Source of the DNA: Ligula intestinalis
Lineage: Eukaryota > Platyhelminthes > Cestoda > Diphyllobothriidea > Diphyllobothriidae
NCBI GenBank assembly: GCA_036362985.1
Contig: JAYGXS010000007.1
Coordinates: 26,001,881-26,065,880, forward strand
Direction of reading: 5' to 3'
Length of the DNA stretch: 64,000 nucleotides
How positions within the stretch are numbered: the first letter of the stretch is position 1; each line of letters opens with the position of its first letter. Of this stretch, positions 33,886 through 46,144 are shown piece by piece. The notes under the pieces were generated by a model. The model worked only from the letters and a program-made list of their open reading frames with translations. It did no database searches and had not been told where the DNA came from. A program made the position numbers and the translations under genes.

Positions 33886-35103
33886 ACAAACGTTCCAGTA
33901 ACAGAAACAGTCGACTATATCTGCGACTTCGCAGTGGCAAATCAAATAGACGTAGGAATACCATCTAGAGTATTAAGGGAACTATTACTCAAATGCACAT
34001 TAAATGTGCAATTCCCTTTTGACAACCAACTATACAGACAAATAGACGGCGTCGCTATGGGCTCGCTTCTCGGGCCTCTCTTGGCCAACATCTTCATGGG
34101 CAAACTGGAAAAATTTCAACTCAACAAGCAGATCCATGAGCTAAAACACTATGGCCGATATGTCGATGATATCTTCGCCATCGCCCCAGCAGATACTGAT
34201 GTAAATGCACTTCTACATACTGTTAATCAAGCACACCCCTCCATTAAATTCACCTTGGAGGTGGAGACGGCAGGTTCGCTTCCTTTCTTGGATGTCCTAA
34301 GTCGAAGACCTGACGGTAGCATCCAAAGGAGCGTTTACCGAAAGAAAACCTGGTCCGGACAGTATACAAACTTTAACAGTTTTTTACTTATCCAACAGAA
34401 GCGTAACTTAGTCCGCTACTTAATGCAAAGAGCCAGAAAAATCTGCTCAGCTGACACTATTGAAATGGAGCTCCAGAAATCCCAGGACGTGCTTCGAGAG
34501 AACGGATATCCGGACAGATTCATCATAAAGAATATGATGGAGAAAGGAACAAAGCCCACCACACCCACGGTGGAATAGAAGACGCTATTCCTCAAAGTTC
34601 CTTTTCAAGGGGATGCAGCAGGCGAACTCTTAAGCAGACGCCTCAAGCAAGCCGTGGCACAAACCTTCCCAGCAGCGAAAATCCAGGTGTTATTTTCAAC
34701 CAACCCGATACTGCACGGTGAGGGTAAGGATAAGCTGCCAACTCAGACCACTTCTATGTGTATCTACTCATTTACTTGCTCCTGTAGAACTGGTTATATC
34801 GATCGCACGAGTAGGCGCTTATCTAAAAGAATACGGGAACACCTCCCGGCATGGCTAGCCAAAGGCGAGACCAAAAGCATAAACAGTTCGATCCTCGCAC
34901 ACATGGTTGACACCGGACATAGTGTGGACACAAGCGAAGCCCTTACGGTATATTACGAGGTCTCACCAAACTACCCAAACTCCCCGAGTCAACGTCTGCT
35001 GGCAACAGCAGAAGCAACCGCAATCCGATTGAGGAAACCGGTTTTGTGTGCACAAAAGAATCTCGTGCAAGCCCCCAACTTGGCATGGCCAACGATTACC
35101 TAA
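33876..35103 (+). pseudogene. Penelope-like element, RT palm/thumb and GIY-YIG, one in-frame stop
   Basis: The same frame runs from LLLFTNVPVTETVDYICDF (about 33876) to TAA at 35101-35103 and is broken only by a TAG at 34576-34578. RT motifs are IDGVAMGSLLGPLLANIFM and YGRYVDDIF; after the thumb comes the stretch ending KGTKPTTPTVE, then the stop. The GIY-YIG domain follows (CIYSFTCSCRTGYIDRTSRR, SKRIREHL) with D where a G is usual in 'YIGrT'. The N-terminal RT fingers are missing: the element is truncated at repeat R4. PLE proteins combine a telomerase-related RT with this endonuclease. Confidence 0.85.
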
Positions 35104-35192
35104 CTGGCTGCACATTTCCGCGCTCTGATCGGACCCTGCATGTAAAGAAAGACAAACTATAGATTTTTAAATTTAAACCTCCTTTGTAACTG

Positions 35193-35234
35193 TTTGGCCT
35201 GATGAGAAGTTACTGAAAGCGTTCGCTCACCGAA
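35193..35234 (+). ncRNA. Hammerhead-ribozyme-like motif, PLE 3' flank
   Basis: About 90 bp after the PLE stop: CTGATGA (35199-35205), GAAA (35215-35218), a GCG-TT-CGC hairpin (35219-35226) as stem III, and T-C (35227-35228) at the expected cleavage position. Stem I pairs TTTGG with CCGAA except at the first position. Stem II is short and weak. A closely similar motif with perfect stem I lies at 62541-62582. Confidence 0.5.
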
Positions 35235-35369
35235 ATTGTGTTCTGAGTAGTTAAACTCTTGTTGAGGGTACGCAATGCGTGTATCAGAACCGGCGACCAA
35301 AAGTACGGACCCTAACCTGGATGAGAGCTAGCAAAACTGTCTGATTAACACTCGAAACTCGACTAACCC

Positions 35370-36345
35370 TCTAAAGGCACAGACCAGCCTAGGCACAAGT
35401 GCGAGGGTTAATACTGCAGCCTCCTGGCGACCGAGACGGTGAAATCTGGGGGCGCGGGGGGGGGGGGAGAGGGGAGATCCTTCAAACGACATCACGGAAA
35501 TTCGCAGAGGCGAGCAAAGTCAACAGACAAATCTATGGTCAGAGGTGGGAGGAAAGAAAAAAGGAAGGCGCAAGCTCTAATCTTCCTCACGTGTCATTAG
35601 CGCCAGCGACACTCGCTAAAAGAAAAATAACAAACAAGGTGTGACAACACATAATTGTCAAGAGAGACAATTGCGTGCAGAAAGAAGTGACACCCGAAAA
35701 CAAAACAAAAAAGCAACGAAAACAAGGACAGAAGCAGAAAAAAAAACACACTGGGAAGACAGATAATGAGGGGGAGGAGGAGGAGGTCTGTCATGCAGGC
35801 CAAAAGAGATGACAGACATGTAAAAAAACTGGTAGTTAATACCTACTCTGTAAAAAGAGGCAAAAACTGGGTGTTTACTGTCGCTGGGGAGCGATGGCTG
35901 ACAGGGCGATGTTTGACGTAGCGATGCTGTTGAACAGCCTTGCCCGTGAAGGAGAGGGGAGAGACACAATTTAACTCTCGAAACACGACAAGATGGATGG
36001 GGAGACGAGGAAGAGGTGTTTACAGTAACGCAAAACCGAGATGGCAGATGTTTCATGCTTACTATGCCCCTGTTTTCTTCGGAAAGACGAACATGTTAGC
36101 CCATCCTCAGAGAAGAGCAAAGAAACTAGCGAAACAATTTCTGCAAGGAGGCGGCATCGGCGAGCCGACAGTGAGAAAAGTATAGTGCAGACGAGCGTTC
36201 CAGCGGGAGACCTCAAACCTGCGCAATGCTTGCTTGCGTCGATGCATGCAGCCGCGGGGTCGCAAGTGTTAGTCAGGCGTTCCGGTCTACCATATACATC
36301 GTGGACGGTCACTCAGAAAACGGGTTTTTACTGACTTCTCAGTCC
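35370..36345 (+). repeat. ~0.95-kb tandem duplication R5, unit 1
   Basis: Shares an ordered set of blocks with 36798-37690: 'GGCACAGACCA', 'CATTAGCGCCAGCGACAC', 'AACACATAATTGTCAAGAG', 'GGGGAGACGAGGAAGAGGTG' and 'GGGAGACCTCA'. The offset drifts from ~1.43 kb to ~1.33 kb through indels. ORFs on either strand are not kept between units, so it is not coding. Confidence 0.7.
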
Positions 36346-36797
36346 GTCTGAAGTGACCACATGACGGCGACAAAATACCAGAAGGTATCTGAATGACAAC
36401 GCGCATACTCAGATACTGTCAGTGACCCATCACACGAATCATCAATCAACATTCTAAAAAAAACACATTTTCGATTAGGAAGGATTACTTAAGTGAGTAT
36501 GCAATACTGGTCACGGTGGCAGGTTTCCTTGCCTGTCCACTCACAGGGTCGTCAGTGCAAATGCTTACTCATGCCCCCCGGTCCGCCTCATGCAATTGGT
36601 CGATTTGCTGCTAGAGCCGCCCGCGTCTTGGCATTGGCCAATGAGCGTTCCCCAGTCACTGATTGGCCACAGGTGACAAAGGCGCCTATGAGCAGTCAGG
36701 GACTGGCACGGACCGACACAACCTGCCTTAACAGACAGCTAGGGGTACCTACTTGGCCAATCCCACCCTAGCTGCCTTATTTACTGACCGCATACGA

Positions 36798-37690
36798 AGC
36801 TGAAGGCACAGACCAACCGAGACACGAGTGCGGGGTGTAAAAACCGCAGCCTTCTTGTGACCTAGAGCGTGAAATCTGGTGGACATACTTCGGACGGAGG
36901 AACGAAATCGCGGCAGTTTGCAGGGGCAGGCTAAGCAACAAAAAGAAAACCTGTGCTCGGAGACGATAGTAAAGAAAAAAGGAGACAGAGGCTCCAATCT
37001 TCTTCACGTGCCATTAGCGCCAGCGACACACAGCGAAAGAGAAATGCCAAGGTGTAACAACACATAATTGTCAAGAGGGACACTTGCGTGCACAGAGAGG
37101 TGACTCTCGAAAACAAAAAATGGAAGTAAGTACAGAAGGAGGAGTTGAAAAAAGCACACTGTGTAGAGAGATAATGAGGCGGCCTGGCATGCAGGCCAAA
37201 CATATAAAAAAGTAGTAGTTTCCACCGACCCTGAGGCAACAACTAGGTGTTTATGGTCGCTGAGGTGACGACAGCAGACAGGGTGAAGTTTGACGTGGCA
37301 ATAATTTTGAGCGGCCTTCCCCGTGGAGAGGGGAGACGAGGAAGAGGTGTTTACAGTAACGCAAGACTGCTGCCTCGTGTTTACTCTCCCCTGTTTTCTT
37401 TTCGGAAAATCAACCACGTGAGCCTAACCTCAGAAAAAAAGAAAAAAAAACTGCTGAAATTAGTTCTACAAGAAGGCGGCGTTGGCGAGGGGACAGCGAG
37501 AGAGGTTCAGTGCAGCCGACCGTTCCGGTGGGAGACCTCACACCTGCAGTGTACGCCGATGCACGCACCCGGCATCGCAAGAGTTATTCGGGCGTTCTGG
37601 TCGACCACATTTGTCGTTCTACTTCTATTGCACGGCCAGCAGTCATTCGGAAAGCACCCTTATACTGGTTTCGTAGTCATTACGAAGTGA
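36798..37690 (+). repeat. ~0.95-kb tandem duplication R5, unit 2
   Basis: Second unit of the duplication starting at 35370. Between the units lies about 450 bp of unrelated sequence (36346-36797) with no feature recognised. The 147-residue ORF at 37247-37690 is not conserved in unit 1. Confidence 0.7.
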
Positions 37691-37699
37691 CCCCACGAC

Positions 37700-38330
37700 G
37701 CCGGCAAAATAGCAGAATGTAGTTAAACGGTCCTTACCTCACTCGTTGTATGGGAGCATCTTCTGCGAAAGACCCAAAACCGTGCAAGCTCCCCTGATTC
37801 CGATTCCGGCTACCAGCAATTCGTTTGGCTTTCCCCGCTCGGACGTTACAATGGACATATTTGACATGAATCGGCAGACTCGCTAAACCAACAAGGGTAC
37901 ACGATGGCCGCATCGCCGACACTCGATGAGGTTCGCGTGACCTCCGCAAACTTCTCTTCGTGGGAACCTTGGTATTATAGCGAAAACCGCGATGGACTCT
38001 CCCTGACATGCTTCAAACACTCTAAGCACAGGCCATCCGCTTCGAATATACTCTGCATCCGCCCTCCACCCCCACCCCCTCGGGCGACAGTTTTTCTCCT
38101 TGAATCTCTCAAATGGCATTCAAACCCCTAGATTTCTTAACAATTCCTAAGGAATTTTTCACTGTCGGCCCTCAAATTTCTGGCAACGCCACTGTTCTGC
38201 AATGTTCTGCAGAACAAATGCATTGAAAAAACTGTACAAATAGGGAGTTCAAAGATATTTACCTATATTTCCCTCAATAAAAACCTGACCTGACCTAGTA
38301 ATAGTGCCGAAATTGTAAGTAAGTCCGAAA
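37700..38330. other. Unassigned stretch upstream of the RTE element
   Basis: No gene recognised. CCCTCAATAAAAACCTGACC at about 38272 could be a polyadenylation signal or an old element end. Confidence 0.35.
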
Positions 38331-38334
38331 AAGG

Positions 38335-39175
38335 AAGAGCGACACCCGAGTGCCGGTTGACTGACCTCGACTCTGCCGATGATATCGCTTTACTAGCTTC
38401 AAGCTTTGGCGATCTGGAGTCTACGTTGTCACGGGTGAACGAGGTCGCGAAATCGGTCGGTTTGTCCATAAAGGCTGGGAAGACCAGAGTGTTTTCATGC
38501 TGCATCCCTGCCCAAAAGAAGGCAGCTCTCGAGATTAGTGGCTGTCAATTTGAAGAAGTAAACAGTTTCAAATACCACGGAGCAAAGTTGCTGCCGAATG
38601 GACAGAATAAAGATGGCATTGTCGCCCAAATTGAAACAGCACGACGAGTCTTCTCCAGCCTTCGGAAGTGCCTATGAACCCGACGCGATATTTCCATCTC
38701 AACAAAGATCCGCGTGTACCGTGCATCTGTGCGGTCCGTTTTCTCATACGGATGCGAATGTTGGGCTATGCGCGTGAAAGATGAACGGAACCTGGAAGTC
38801 TCTGACCACTACTGTCTGAGGAACTTCCTTCGAGTGACGTACACTGACTTTGCCTCAAATGAGACAGTCAGCGCTCGCTGTGACAAAATCACAAGGATAT
38901 CCCAGGCTATTCAGGTGGTTTGGACACGTTCTTCATTGCCAATCTCAGGAGCTCAATGCTACTGCCCTTGACTTGAAAGCGTTACCTATTTGGAAACGTT
39001 GAAGAGGGGATCAACTCAAAATCTGGCTCAAGTCAGTCCGTCAGGACATGGAAGTGCATCTTGGACCTTCGGTCTCCGGCGCTGGAGAAGAGACTAGGTA
39101 GGGCGCTCCAGATTCGCTACCGCCTATCGTCACGCATTGAGAGGAACCGTCCCTGAAATCATCGAGGCCGGCTAG
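38335..39175 (+). pseudogene. RTE-like LINE, 3' half of ORF2
   Basis: Reads ECRLTDLDSADDIALLASSF from about 38345. The catalytic YADD is SADD here. It continues with KTRVFSCCIPAQ, FKYHGAKLLPNGQ, then a TGA at 38675-38677 in place of a Trp codon, then RVYRASVRSVFSYGCECWAM and LRNFLRVTYTDF. Further frameshifts occur after about 38910, but GHVL, WLKSVRQDMEV and a final IIEAG stop (39173-39175) are recognisable. The motif order is that of RTE-clade elements such as the schistosome SR2 group. The 5' part is truncated. Confidence 0.8.
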
Positions 39176-39217
39176 ATCGGGCATGATCACAGCCGTAAAA
39201 AGTACAAAAAAGTAAGA

Positions 39218-39545
39218 TCAGCAGGAGAGGTTTATTTTAAGTCTGAGGTTTTGGGTAGGTGTCTAGTCTACCAATCTTCAGAGAATGAATACTCCGGCTC
39301 ATAATCCTCGTCTTTATGCCTATGTTGTTTGAAGAATATTCTTATCCGGGGACAGACAGGGTAACCGAGGAGGCCGAAGGTGAGAAGCGAGACACAAACA
39401 GCGGCTCAGCCGGGACTGGCAGAAGGGTCGGCATAAAGACGAGAACCGTGAGCTAGAGTGTTCATTCTCTGAAAATCGGTAGACGAGACAACTACCCGAA
39501 ACCTCAGGCTAACAATAAACCTCTCTCCTGGTGAAGGCTCTTCTT
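39218..39545. repeat. Inverted PLE-type flanks with hammerhead-like motifs
   Basis: Segment 39218-39330 matches the reverse complement of 39428-39545 (AGAGAATGAA.ACTC..GCTC and TGAGGTTT.GGGTAG.TGTCT). Each arm carries a hammerhead-like string: CTGAAGA (39275-39281, - strand) with GGTAG/CTACC as stem II, and CTGAAAA (39469, +) with the same stem and CCGAAAC. The cores are partly mutated. No PLE ORF lies between the arms, only about 100 bp. Confidence 0.5.
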
Positions 39546-39905
39546 TCTTCTGATTAACCACCTGGGAATCGCCTCTTCATCTTTATTACAGTAAATAGCA
39601 GGATATATCTGAGGTAGAGTCGGAGGCCGGCGAGTTGTATACATTCCCGAAGAAAATAAAGTTCGCAGTGTTGCCCTGGGGTTTTAATAATCTTCCTTTT
39701 TTCATTTTGTGAATAATTTTAAGCCCAATCTACCGTTACCCCACGTTTAGGGTATTCAGTCTACGAGCTGCAGGCTTTTGGTGTGCGAGGAAAATGGTAC
39801 ATTCGGGGAAGAACAGAAGGAGCAACAGGCAGGCAGGGAAGGAGGGAGGGCTATGAAGGTAGTGGGGGAGGGAGGGAGGATCCGGAATAAACCAGCCAAA
39901 CCTAC
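39546..39905. other. Intron of the BUB1-like gene (inferred)
   Basis: Downstream of the exon on the - strand. Contains GGGAGG-type purine repeats at 39840-39880 (+). No next exon was recognised. Confidence 0.35.
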
Positions 39906-40050
39906 CAGCTTCAGCCAGACATCAACGTAAGCGGGGTCCGTGAACACACCCTCCAGGTGGCTGGTATCGCGAACACACCGAAAAAGCAGGTCACCCAGAT
40001 CTGCAGAGGCGCCGAGAGCCGGGTAGTTCTCCTCGGTCCAGCGGATGTAT
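39906..40050 (-). CDS. BUB1/BUBR1-like (Mad3/BUB1 homology region) single exon
   Basis: On the - strand CTCCTTTCAG| precedes the exon and CTGAAGCTG|GTAGGT follows, both canonical splice sites. The 145 bp give one base plus 48 codons, beginning YIRWTEENYPALGASADLGD and ending YVDVWLKL. This matches the conserved start of Mad3/BUB1 homology region 1 (yI.W.eenyP...l..LLerc......Y..DpRYl.lWlkl), a TPR-like fold that binds KNL1 in the spindle-assembly checkpoint. The sequence does not show whether the protein is BUB1 kinase or BUBR1/Mad3. The exon is clean, with no stops, and flanking exons were not found within the window. Confidence 0.7.
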
Positions 40051-40204
40051 CTGAAAGGAGGGCAGGAGGAGAGGGGCGGTTAGGGACAGAAAAAAAAAGG
40101 GAATAGCCAACCAGTCAATCAGGGAGGCACGCTGAGCCAGCGAGACGGAGACACATGCGCTCCAGATGTGAACCTCCGCCTGTAGGAACACGATTCACAC
40201 TCCT

Positions 40205-40580
40205 GTCTTTCCATATATTGGGCAGGTTGATTTCACTGGCAAACGTTCCCATATGTAAAGCATATATCTAAACTCATCAAAAGACAGCTACGAGAGCACC
40301 AGATACAGACTGCACACAAACCAGCAACCACTTTGCGCACCCAGCTTGTAAACCCCAAGGTCAGGGTTGGCCATTTCAACAAAAAAAACAAACCGTCTAC
40401 GAAATACCGTGTACCAGTTATGATGCAGCCTATTGTGGTCAAACTGGGAAAGCTCTATTCACCAGCAGAGCATGAACACCAGTTAGCGGCGAGGACACGA
40501 GACCATCGATCACAGGTTTCCACGCACACACTGGACACAGGGCACGCAATTGCATGGAAACTGTTATGACCTTGGTGCTT
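40205..40580 (+). pseudogene. PLE GIY-YIG endonuclease remnant with frameshifts
   Basis: Successive frames give SKLIKRQLREHQIQTAHKPA, TTLRTQLVNPKVRVG, then TVYEIPCTSYDAAYCGQTGK, then EHEHQLAARTRD and STHTLDTGHAIAW. This is the connector and GIY-YIG order of a PLE. One frameshift lies in the A-run at 40380-40388, another near 40462-40472. There is no RT upstream, so it is a truncated dead copy. Confidence 0.7.
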
Positions 40581-41435
40581 CTAATCAGCACGAACCGGTT
40601 CCCCAAGAGACCGTAAGACGGACAGTGAGAAGACCAGTCTGCCAGACAGAGAGTCTTCTCAGACAAGTGTACGGTACAGAGCGTCGATGCAAGTAAAGTC
40701 AGACACAGGGTGCATGTACTTTAAAGAGAACGCGAGAGACATCGTCCGACAATGGGCCAATCAGGATTGAGCAGACAAAGACTGGCTCACGGCAAGCTGC
40801 TCTCGCGACGCCGTTGAGTGCGTTGACTCATCATGGGACGCGCGGCGTCCCAACAGGAACAAACCCAAATCTTTGGCGCCTGGCCAACGGGGAAGGGCCA
40901 CGAAGTCCTGGAGGCAATGCACTAAGACGGGGTATGCACCTACAGGCATAGCGACTTAGCTGATTTCTACAAATCGCTTAAGATCAGCTGGAAGCAAAAA
41001 CAGCCACCACTGACCGCACGATTAAGTGCGGGTGACAACTATTCCCCTCATCCCTCTTCCTGACCACATAACTAAATACTGATGACAGCTAGTTTTCCTA
41101 CAGACCGCAGGTGACGATTGAGTTCCTAAACGATGACCTATGGAAGGATCTTGTGTTAGTCGTCATTTTGAGCTAACTGTTTTCCGCACAAATCTAATTT
41201 GTCTGACGATGAGCTGGACGACCAGACTCGAAAATTCACGCAATAAACAGTATCCTTTCTCAAAGGACTCAATTGCTAATAACATATATCGCCTGAGATG
41301 CCGATACGCTGTTTATATGTATATTAACTTGACGTGCGCATAATTTCCCTTCATTAAGCTACTTGTTGGTGAATGGGCGCTTACCGATGGGTAAAGGGAC
41401 TTATTCGTTTCATACTAGCATAGAATATAGACTGA
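40581..41435. other. Unassigned stretch
   Basis: No recognisable gene or repeat. The exon preceding the BUB1-like exon should lie on the - strand at or beyond this stretch, but none was recognised here. Confidence 0.4.
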
Positions 41436-41439
41436 AATA

Positions 41440-41545
41440 CATTACCGACAAAGACGAGTGGGAGATTGAAATGGCCGTTTCTGGCTTATTAGGCGTCGTC
41501 AGCCAGCCATACCTAACCCCAGGGGGTTGCATTACCGAAGGCCTG
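41440..41545 (-). repeat. SINE-A body fragment
   Basis: On the - strand: GGTATGGCTGGCTGACGACG, then AATAAGCCAGAAACGGCCAT, then CTTTGTCGG. The tRNA module is replaced or lost. Confidence 0.5.
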
Positions 41546-41699
41546 AAGCGAAGGTTGTGAATTCATACACACTCGTGCAGTTTCTCGCTATTGCATGTTA
41601 TAATTCGCTTTTACGAAATTCACATTTTATTTCTCATGCCTCCGCGCTATTGTAATAATAAAAACCTCATTTATTTAAAAATAAAAAACACAAGTTTGA

Positions 41700-42130
41700 T
41701 TAAATGCACGGTTCACGGTGAGCTTCGCGGCTCAATGGTAAAACTTTAGTTACGCAAAAGCCTTTCCTACTGTGTGGATTCGATTCCCATCGGGGCGGCG
41801 AATTTTTCACAATTGGGTCAACTAAATCAAACAAAGCTGCCAAAGCTCCCTAATGATTAAGTGAACCTAGTAGCCATTCTGGGGGATTCTAGATGATTGC
41901 TTAGCAAATCCTGCTGGGGCAGCCAGCATGCTGTTCCGTAATGGTGGATTCCATACAAGCAGTAAATTGGGCAGGTAAAATCAACCCAAGTGAGATTAAA
42001 TTCACGGCGCACGGTGGGTCTCGTAGCTCAACTGTAGACCTTTCGCTGCCCTAAAACCTTCCCTGCTGTGTGTCGGTTCTACTCCCATCGCGGTTGCGAA
42101 TTTATCAAAATTGGGTCAAGTAAAGAAATG
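41700..42130 (+). repeat. tRNA-derived SINE-B, tandem dimer
   Basis: Two tRNA-like modules (about 41720-41800 and 42010-42100), each followed by 'AATT..T.AAAATTGGGTCAA'-type tails. Between them lies the same head sequence as at 1216-1380 (CCTAGTAGCCATTCTGGGGG...). The B boxes are decayed (GGATTCGATTCCC; CGGTTCTACTCCC), so the copies are older than the one at 44550. Confidence 0.65.
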
Positions 42131-42139
42131 AAAAAATTA

Positions 42140-43195
42140 ATCCACGAAAGAAATGCAGTGTATCAAGTGCGTAAACATGTCGCCATGCTACCATAGAGTA
42201 TTCGGTAGACTGACTCGGATACGACGGTCGGACTCTCGGTAAATAGTTTGACATTTACCTGAACTTTTGCTGTCAGATCATATCACTAGGAGGAGTGGAC
42301 GCAGTGCAAACCAAAGCCGAGACAGAGAGAGAGAGAGACGCCCAGGAGACGTTTTGACAGAGCGAGCTTGAAGAAAAGGCGAGGTGACAGGGCTGTGAGG
42401 AGGGGTGAGTACAGAAATGCGCCCCTCTGCACGTAGAGGAGGCAAGAGAGATGACAGGAGGGGTTAATCAGATCGAATCTGGCGAAGGGTGAAGCGGCAC
42501 ATTAAGGAGGCGCTACTGCGATGTCCTCAAATGAGGACGCCAGGCGACGGAACTGGGTATGTGTAGGTAGAAGGAATTGGGCTGGAAAAGTGTGTGCGCG
42601 GAGGCGTGTGATTGCGATGGCACTAAGGGCAGAATCAGTGATGCGTGCGCTACAGCGAGCTCCCATTCACAGCCTGACTGCCCCGTCCTTGCCAGGTGAT
42701 CATCATCGGTCGGCCTCCCACGATCATACCCAGCAAGGACATTAAGCGAATTCACGGCGGCGGCTGGTGCATCAAGCCATAAAAAAGCCGCAAATGGGAC
42801 AAATCATAAAGAGGATGATGACAGAGCGGTCAGTGGTGACCCATAATTGGGGGAGGGAGGGAGGGTGGCGGTGTGAAGTACAGGTCAGTGGAGGTTAGGG
42901 GCATGCAAAGGCGCACTGATTCCCATAATCGGAAACCGGAGATTCCAGCCTCTGTCGACAAAAAATAAGCGCGACCAAGGCAAGATCTGCAACTGGGAAG
43001 AGAAAGCAAGACGGCATCATGCCGACCGAGATCACCGTTTCTTTGACTTTCACATATCTCCGGAAGACTCGGTTAAGGAACTCCTCAGAGAAGCGTATTT
43101 TTGTCACAATCTCGTTTATGCTACTGTCTGGTTGTACTCTACAGTTATCCGACAACTCACTGATCGAATTCTACAGAAATTTGAGCGTTCTTCTC
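42140..43195. other. Unassigned stretch
   Basis: Contains a short (GA)n tract near 42325. The ORFs at 42513-42755 (-) and 42895-43155 (-) carry no recognisable motif. Confidence 0.4.
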
Positions 43196-43205
43196 TCCAT
43201 TTATA

Positions 43206-44143
43206 CAGTAGTCTCCGAAAATCACGCAACATGCCGACTTATGCGAAAGATTGGTACTCTTTCGCTAATCGGCATGGAATCAGGTTATGATACTGATTAT
43301 CACGTAGTCTACTCTGAGGAGATTCGTTCTGACCACTAGCAGAACGTAGCTATTATAAAAACTGACTACTAAAGTAGTACGCCTTCGTATCATTGATTTT
43401 AACTACCTGTATAAATTCAAATATATTTTATGGAAAACATGCACGAGAAAATTATTTTTTGTACTTGTTTGATAGCAAATTACGCCTTCTTTAAAATTTA
43501 TACTGAAATTAAGGGTATCTCTGGTCTTAAAATATTTCTAATAATGATACGTTTTAAAATTTCCGCGTGTTCATCCATAGAATATCGTATCCGTCAATTT
43601 CTTAATGCTGTCTATACTGTATAAAGCATGTTACACACTGATTGGAACATTTTATGAGAAATATGTGACATCCCCCTCAAACTCTAGGGGAAAAAGTATT
43701 TTTCCCCAGACAGGATGCACACAGTGTGCAGTTTTTAAACTTTGCATTCGAGTGTAGCATTCACTCGTTTAGAAAATTGTTCGGCAATTGGGCAATTTTT
43801 TTAAAGCCGAAAGCTACCCTTTCTTTGTGTATAAAATTTAAAGAGGGCGTAATTTGCTATCAAACAAGTAAAAGCAATACTTTTTCGTGCAGGTTTTCCA
43901 AAAAATAAATTTTTCATAATAAATGATAAAAAGGCATACCACTTAAGTAGCCAGTTTTTACAATGAATAGGTTTTACTAGTGGTCAGAAAGAAACCCGTT
44001 AAAAAGCCCGCATCCTATCATGACTGAAATGACTTCAGAAAAGACAACACGATAATCAAAATCAGAGCCTGATTCAATACCGATCAGCGAAAGAATATCA
44101 ATCGCTCGCATATGTCGGCATGCTGCGTGATTTTCGGCTACTG
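43206..44143. mobile_element. ~0.93-kb fold-back DNA element F1, copy 2
   Basis: TA on both sides (43204-43205, 44144-44145); ends CAGTAGTCTCCGAAAATCAC and GTGATTTTCGGCTACTG. The arms are alignable for at least 330 bp each, including 'ACTTGTTTGATAGCAAATTA' on one side and its complement on the other. ORFs such as 43726-43908 fall in the arms and are not transposase. A ~145-bp block in the right arm is identical to copy 1. Confidence 0.75.
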
Positions 44144-44224
44144 TATCTACTGTCGCGGTAGACTGTGCCCCGCATCCAATGCGGTTTGCCCTTTATAGAG
44201 TCCAGTGCATATTAATCTATCGAC

Positions 44225-44530
44225 AATTTCTCTGGTCTAACTGTGAAAGACGCGGCGGTCACGGTTGAGTTCGAACCCCCCACGAAAACAGCACAAGGGC
44301 TTGAGTACAGGCGACGCTCCAACCAGCGGAGCTACGATGCCCCAACCAGGAAGTATGAGTTTAATTAGAACTGGGCCAAATGGCCCACTACATGCACTGC
44401 AACATCTGGAATCCACTACCATATCATTCCATTTTTTTCCTGTTCCATTTTAGCTTGTGTTGGTGCAAAAATTCTGGAAGAAAAATACTAACCAGAAAGG
44501 TAAATTTTCTCAACATGTATGGTATAAATT
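44225..44530 (-). repeat. tRNA-derived SINE-C, copy 1
   Basis: On the - strand a tRNA-like module has A box TAGCTCCGCTGGTTGGAGCG and B box GGTTCGAACTC. A ~200-bp region beyond it (44340-44530) is shared with 47220-47410 (GATGCCCCAACCAGGAA.T; CAACCT.TGG.ATCCAC.ACC). Confidence 0.55.
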
Positions 44531-44549
44531 GTTAAAATGCAGTCAGTAT

Positions 44550-44765
44550 CTGGCAGGAGCGGCCTGGCAGTAAAGTACAAGCAGTAGGTTGGGCGGGTAA
44601 ATCAACCCAAGTGTAATTAAATTCACGGCTCACGGTGAGCCTCGTAGCTCAATAGTAGAGCGTTGGCTACGCGAAAGCCATCCCTGCTGTGTGGGTTCGA
44701 ATCCCATTGAGGTTAAACATTTTTCACAATAAGGTCAAATGAATTATTCAAATCTGCCAAACCCT
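44550..44765 (+). repeat. tRNA-derived SINE-B, well-preserved copy
   Basis: The head GGTTGGGCGGGTAAATCAAC is followed by a tRNA-like module (about 44635-44715) with A box TAGCTCAATAGTAGAGCGTT and B box GGGTTCGAATCCC. The tail is CACAATAAGGTCAAATGAAT. Both promoter boxes are intact, so pol III transcription is possible. It was considered as a tRNA gene, but the arm pairing and the flanking SINE sequence speak against that. Confidence 0.7.
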
Positions 44766-44774
44766 CCGCCGGTA

Positions 44775-45010
44775 TGCATTCCTCTGAATTAGAGAGAACA
44801 ACGATACAATTAACCGGGCAGCCATGTACACGGTCTGTAGACCCAGTGAAAGCGCAAGCGCATGCAACGACAGGGAATCAGATCCAAGGAAAACTGCCAG
44901 CGCACACAAGGCCTTGGGGGGTCATTGTTTGTGGCATTGCATATGCTCACAATCCGTAGATTTCAGAAGGGTGAGGAAACAGTCCTGCGCTTAGCTTAGG
45001 CCATTACCCG
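44775..45010 (-). repeat. Fragment of dispersed repeat R1
   Basis: Shares GACCCAGTGAAAGCGC..GCGCATGCA.CGA.AGGGAATC.GA with 6838-6880 and the end of R1 near 1-110 (reverse complement). Confidence 0.4.
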
Positions 45011-46141
<1,131 letters not shown>

Positions 46142-46144
46142 TAG

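Noticed and set aside
44640..44715. Possible genuine tRNA gene
   Set aside because: A and B boxes are good, but the anticodon arm does not fold properly and the sequence is embedded in SINE-B with the same flanks as three other copies.
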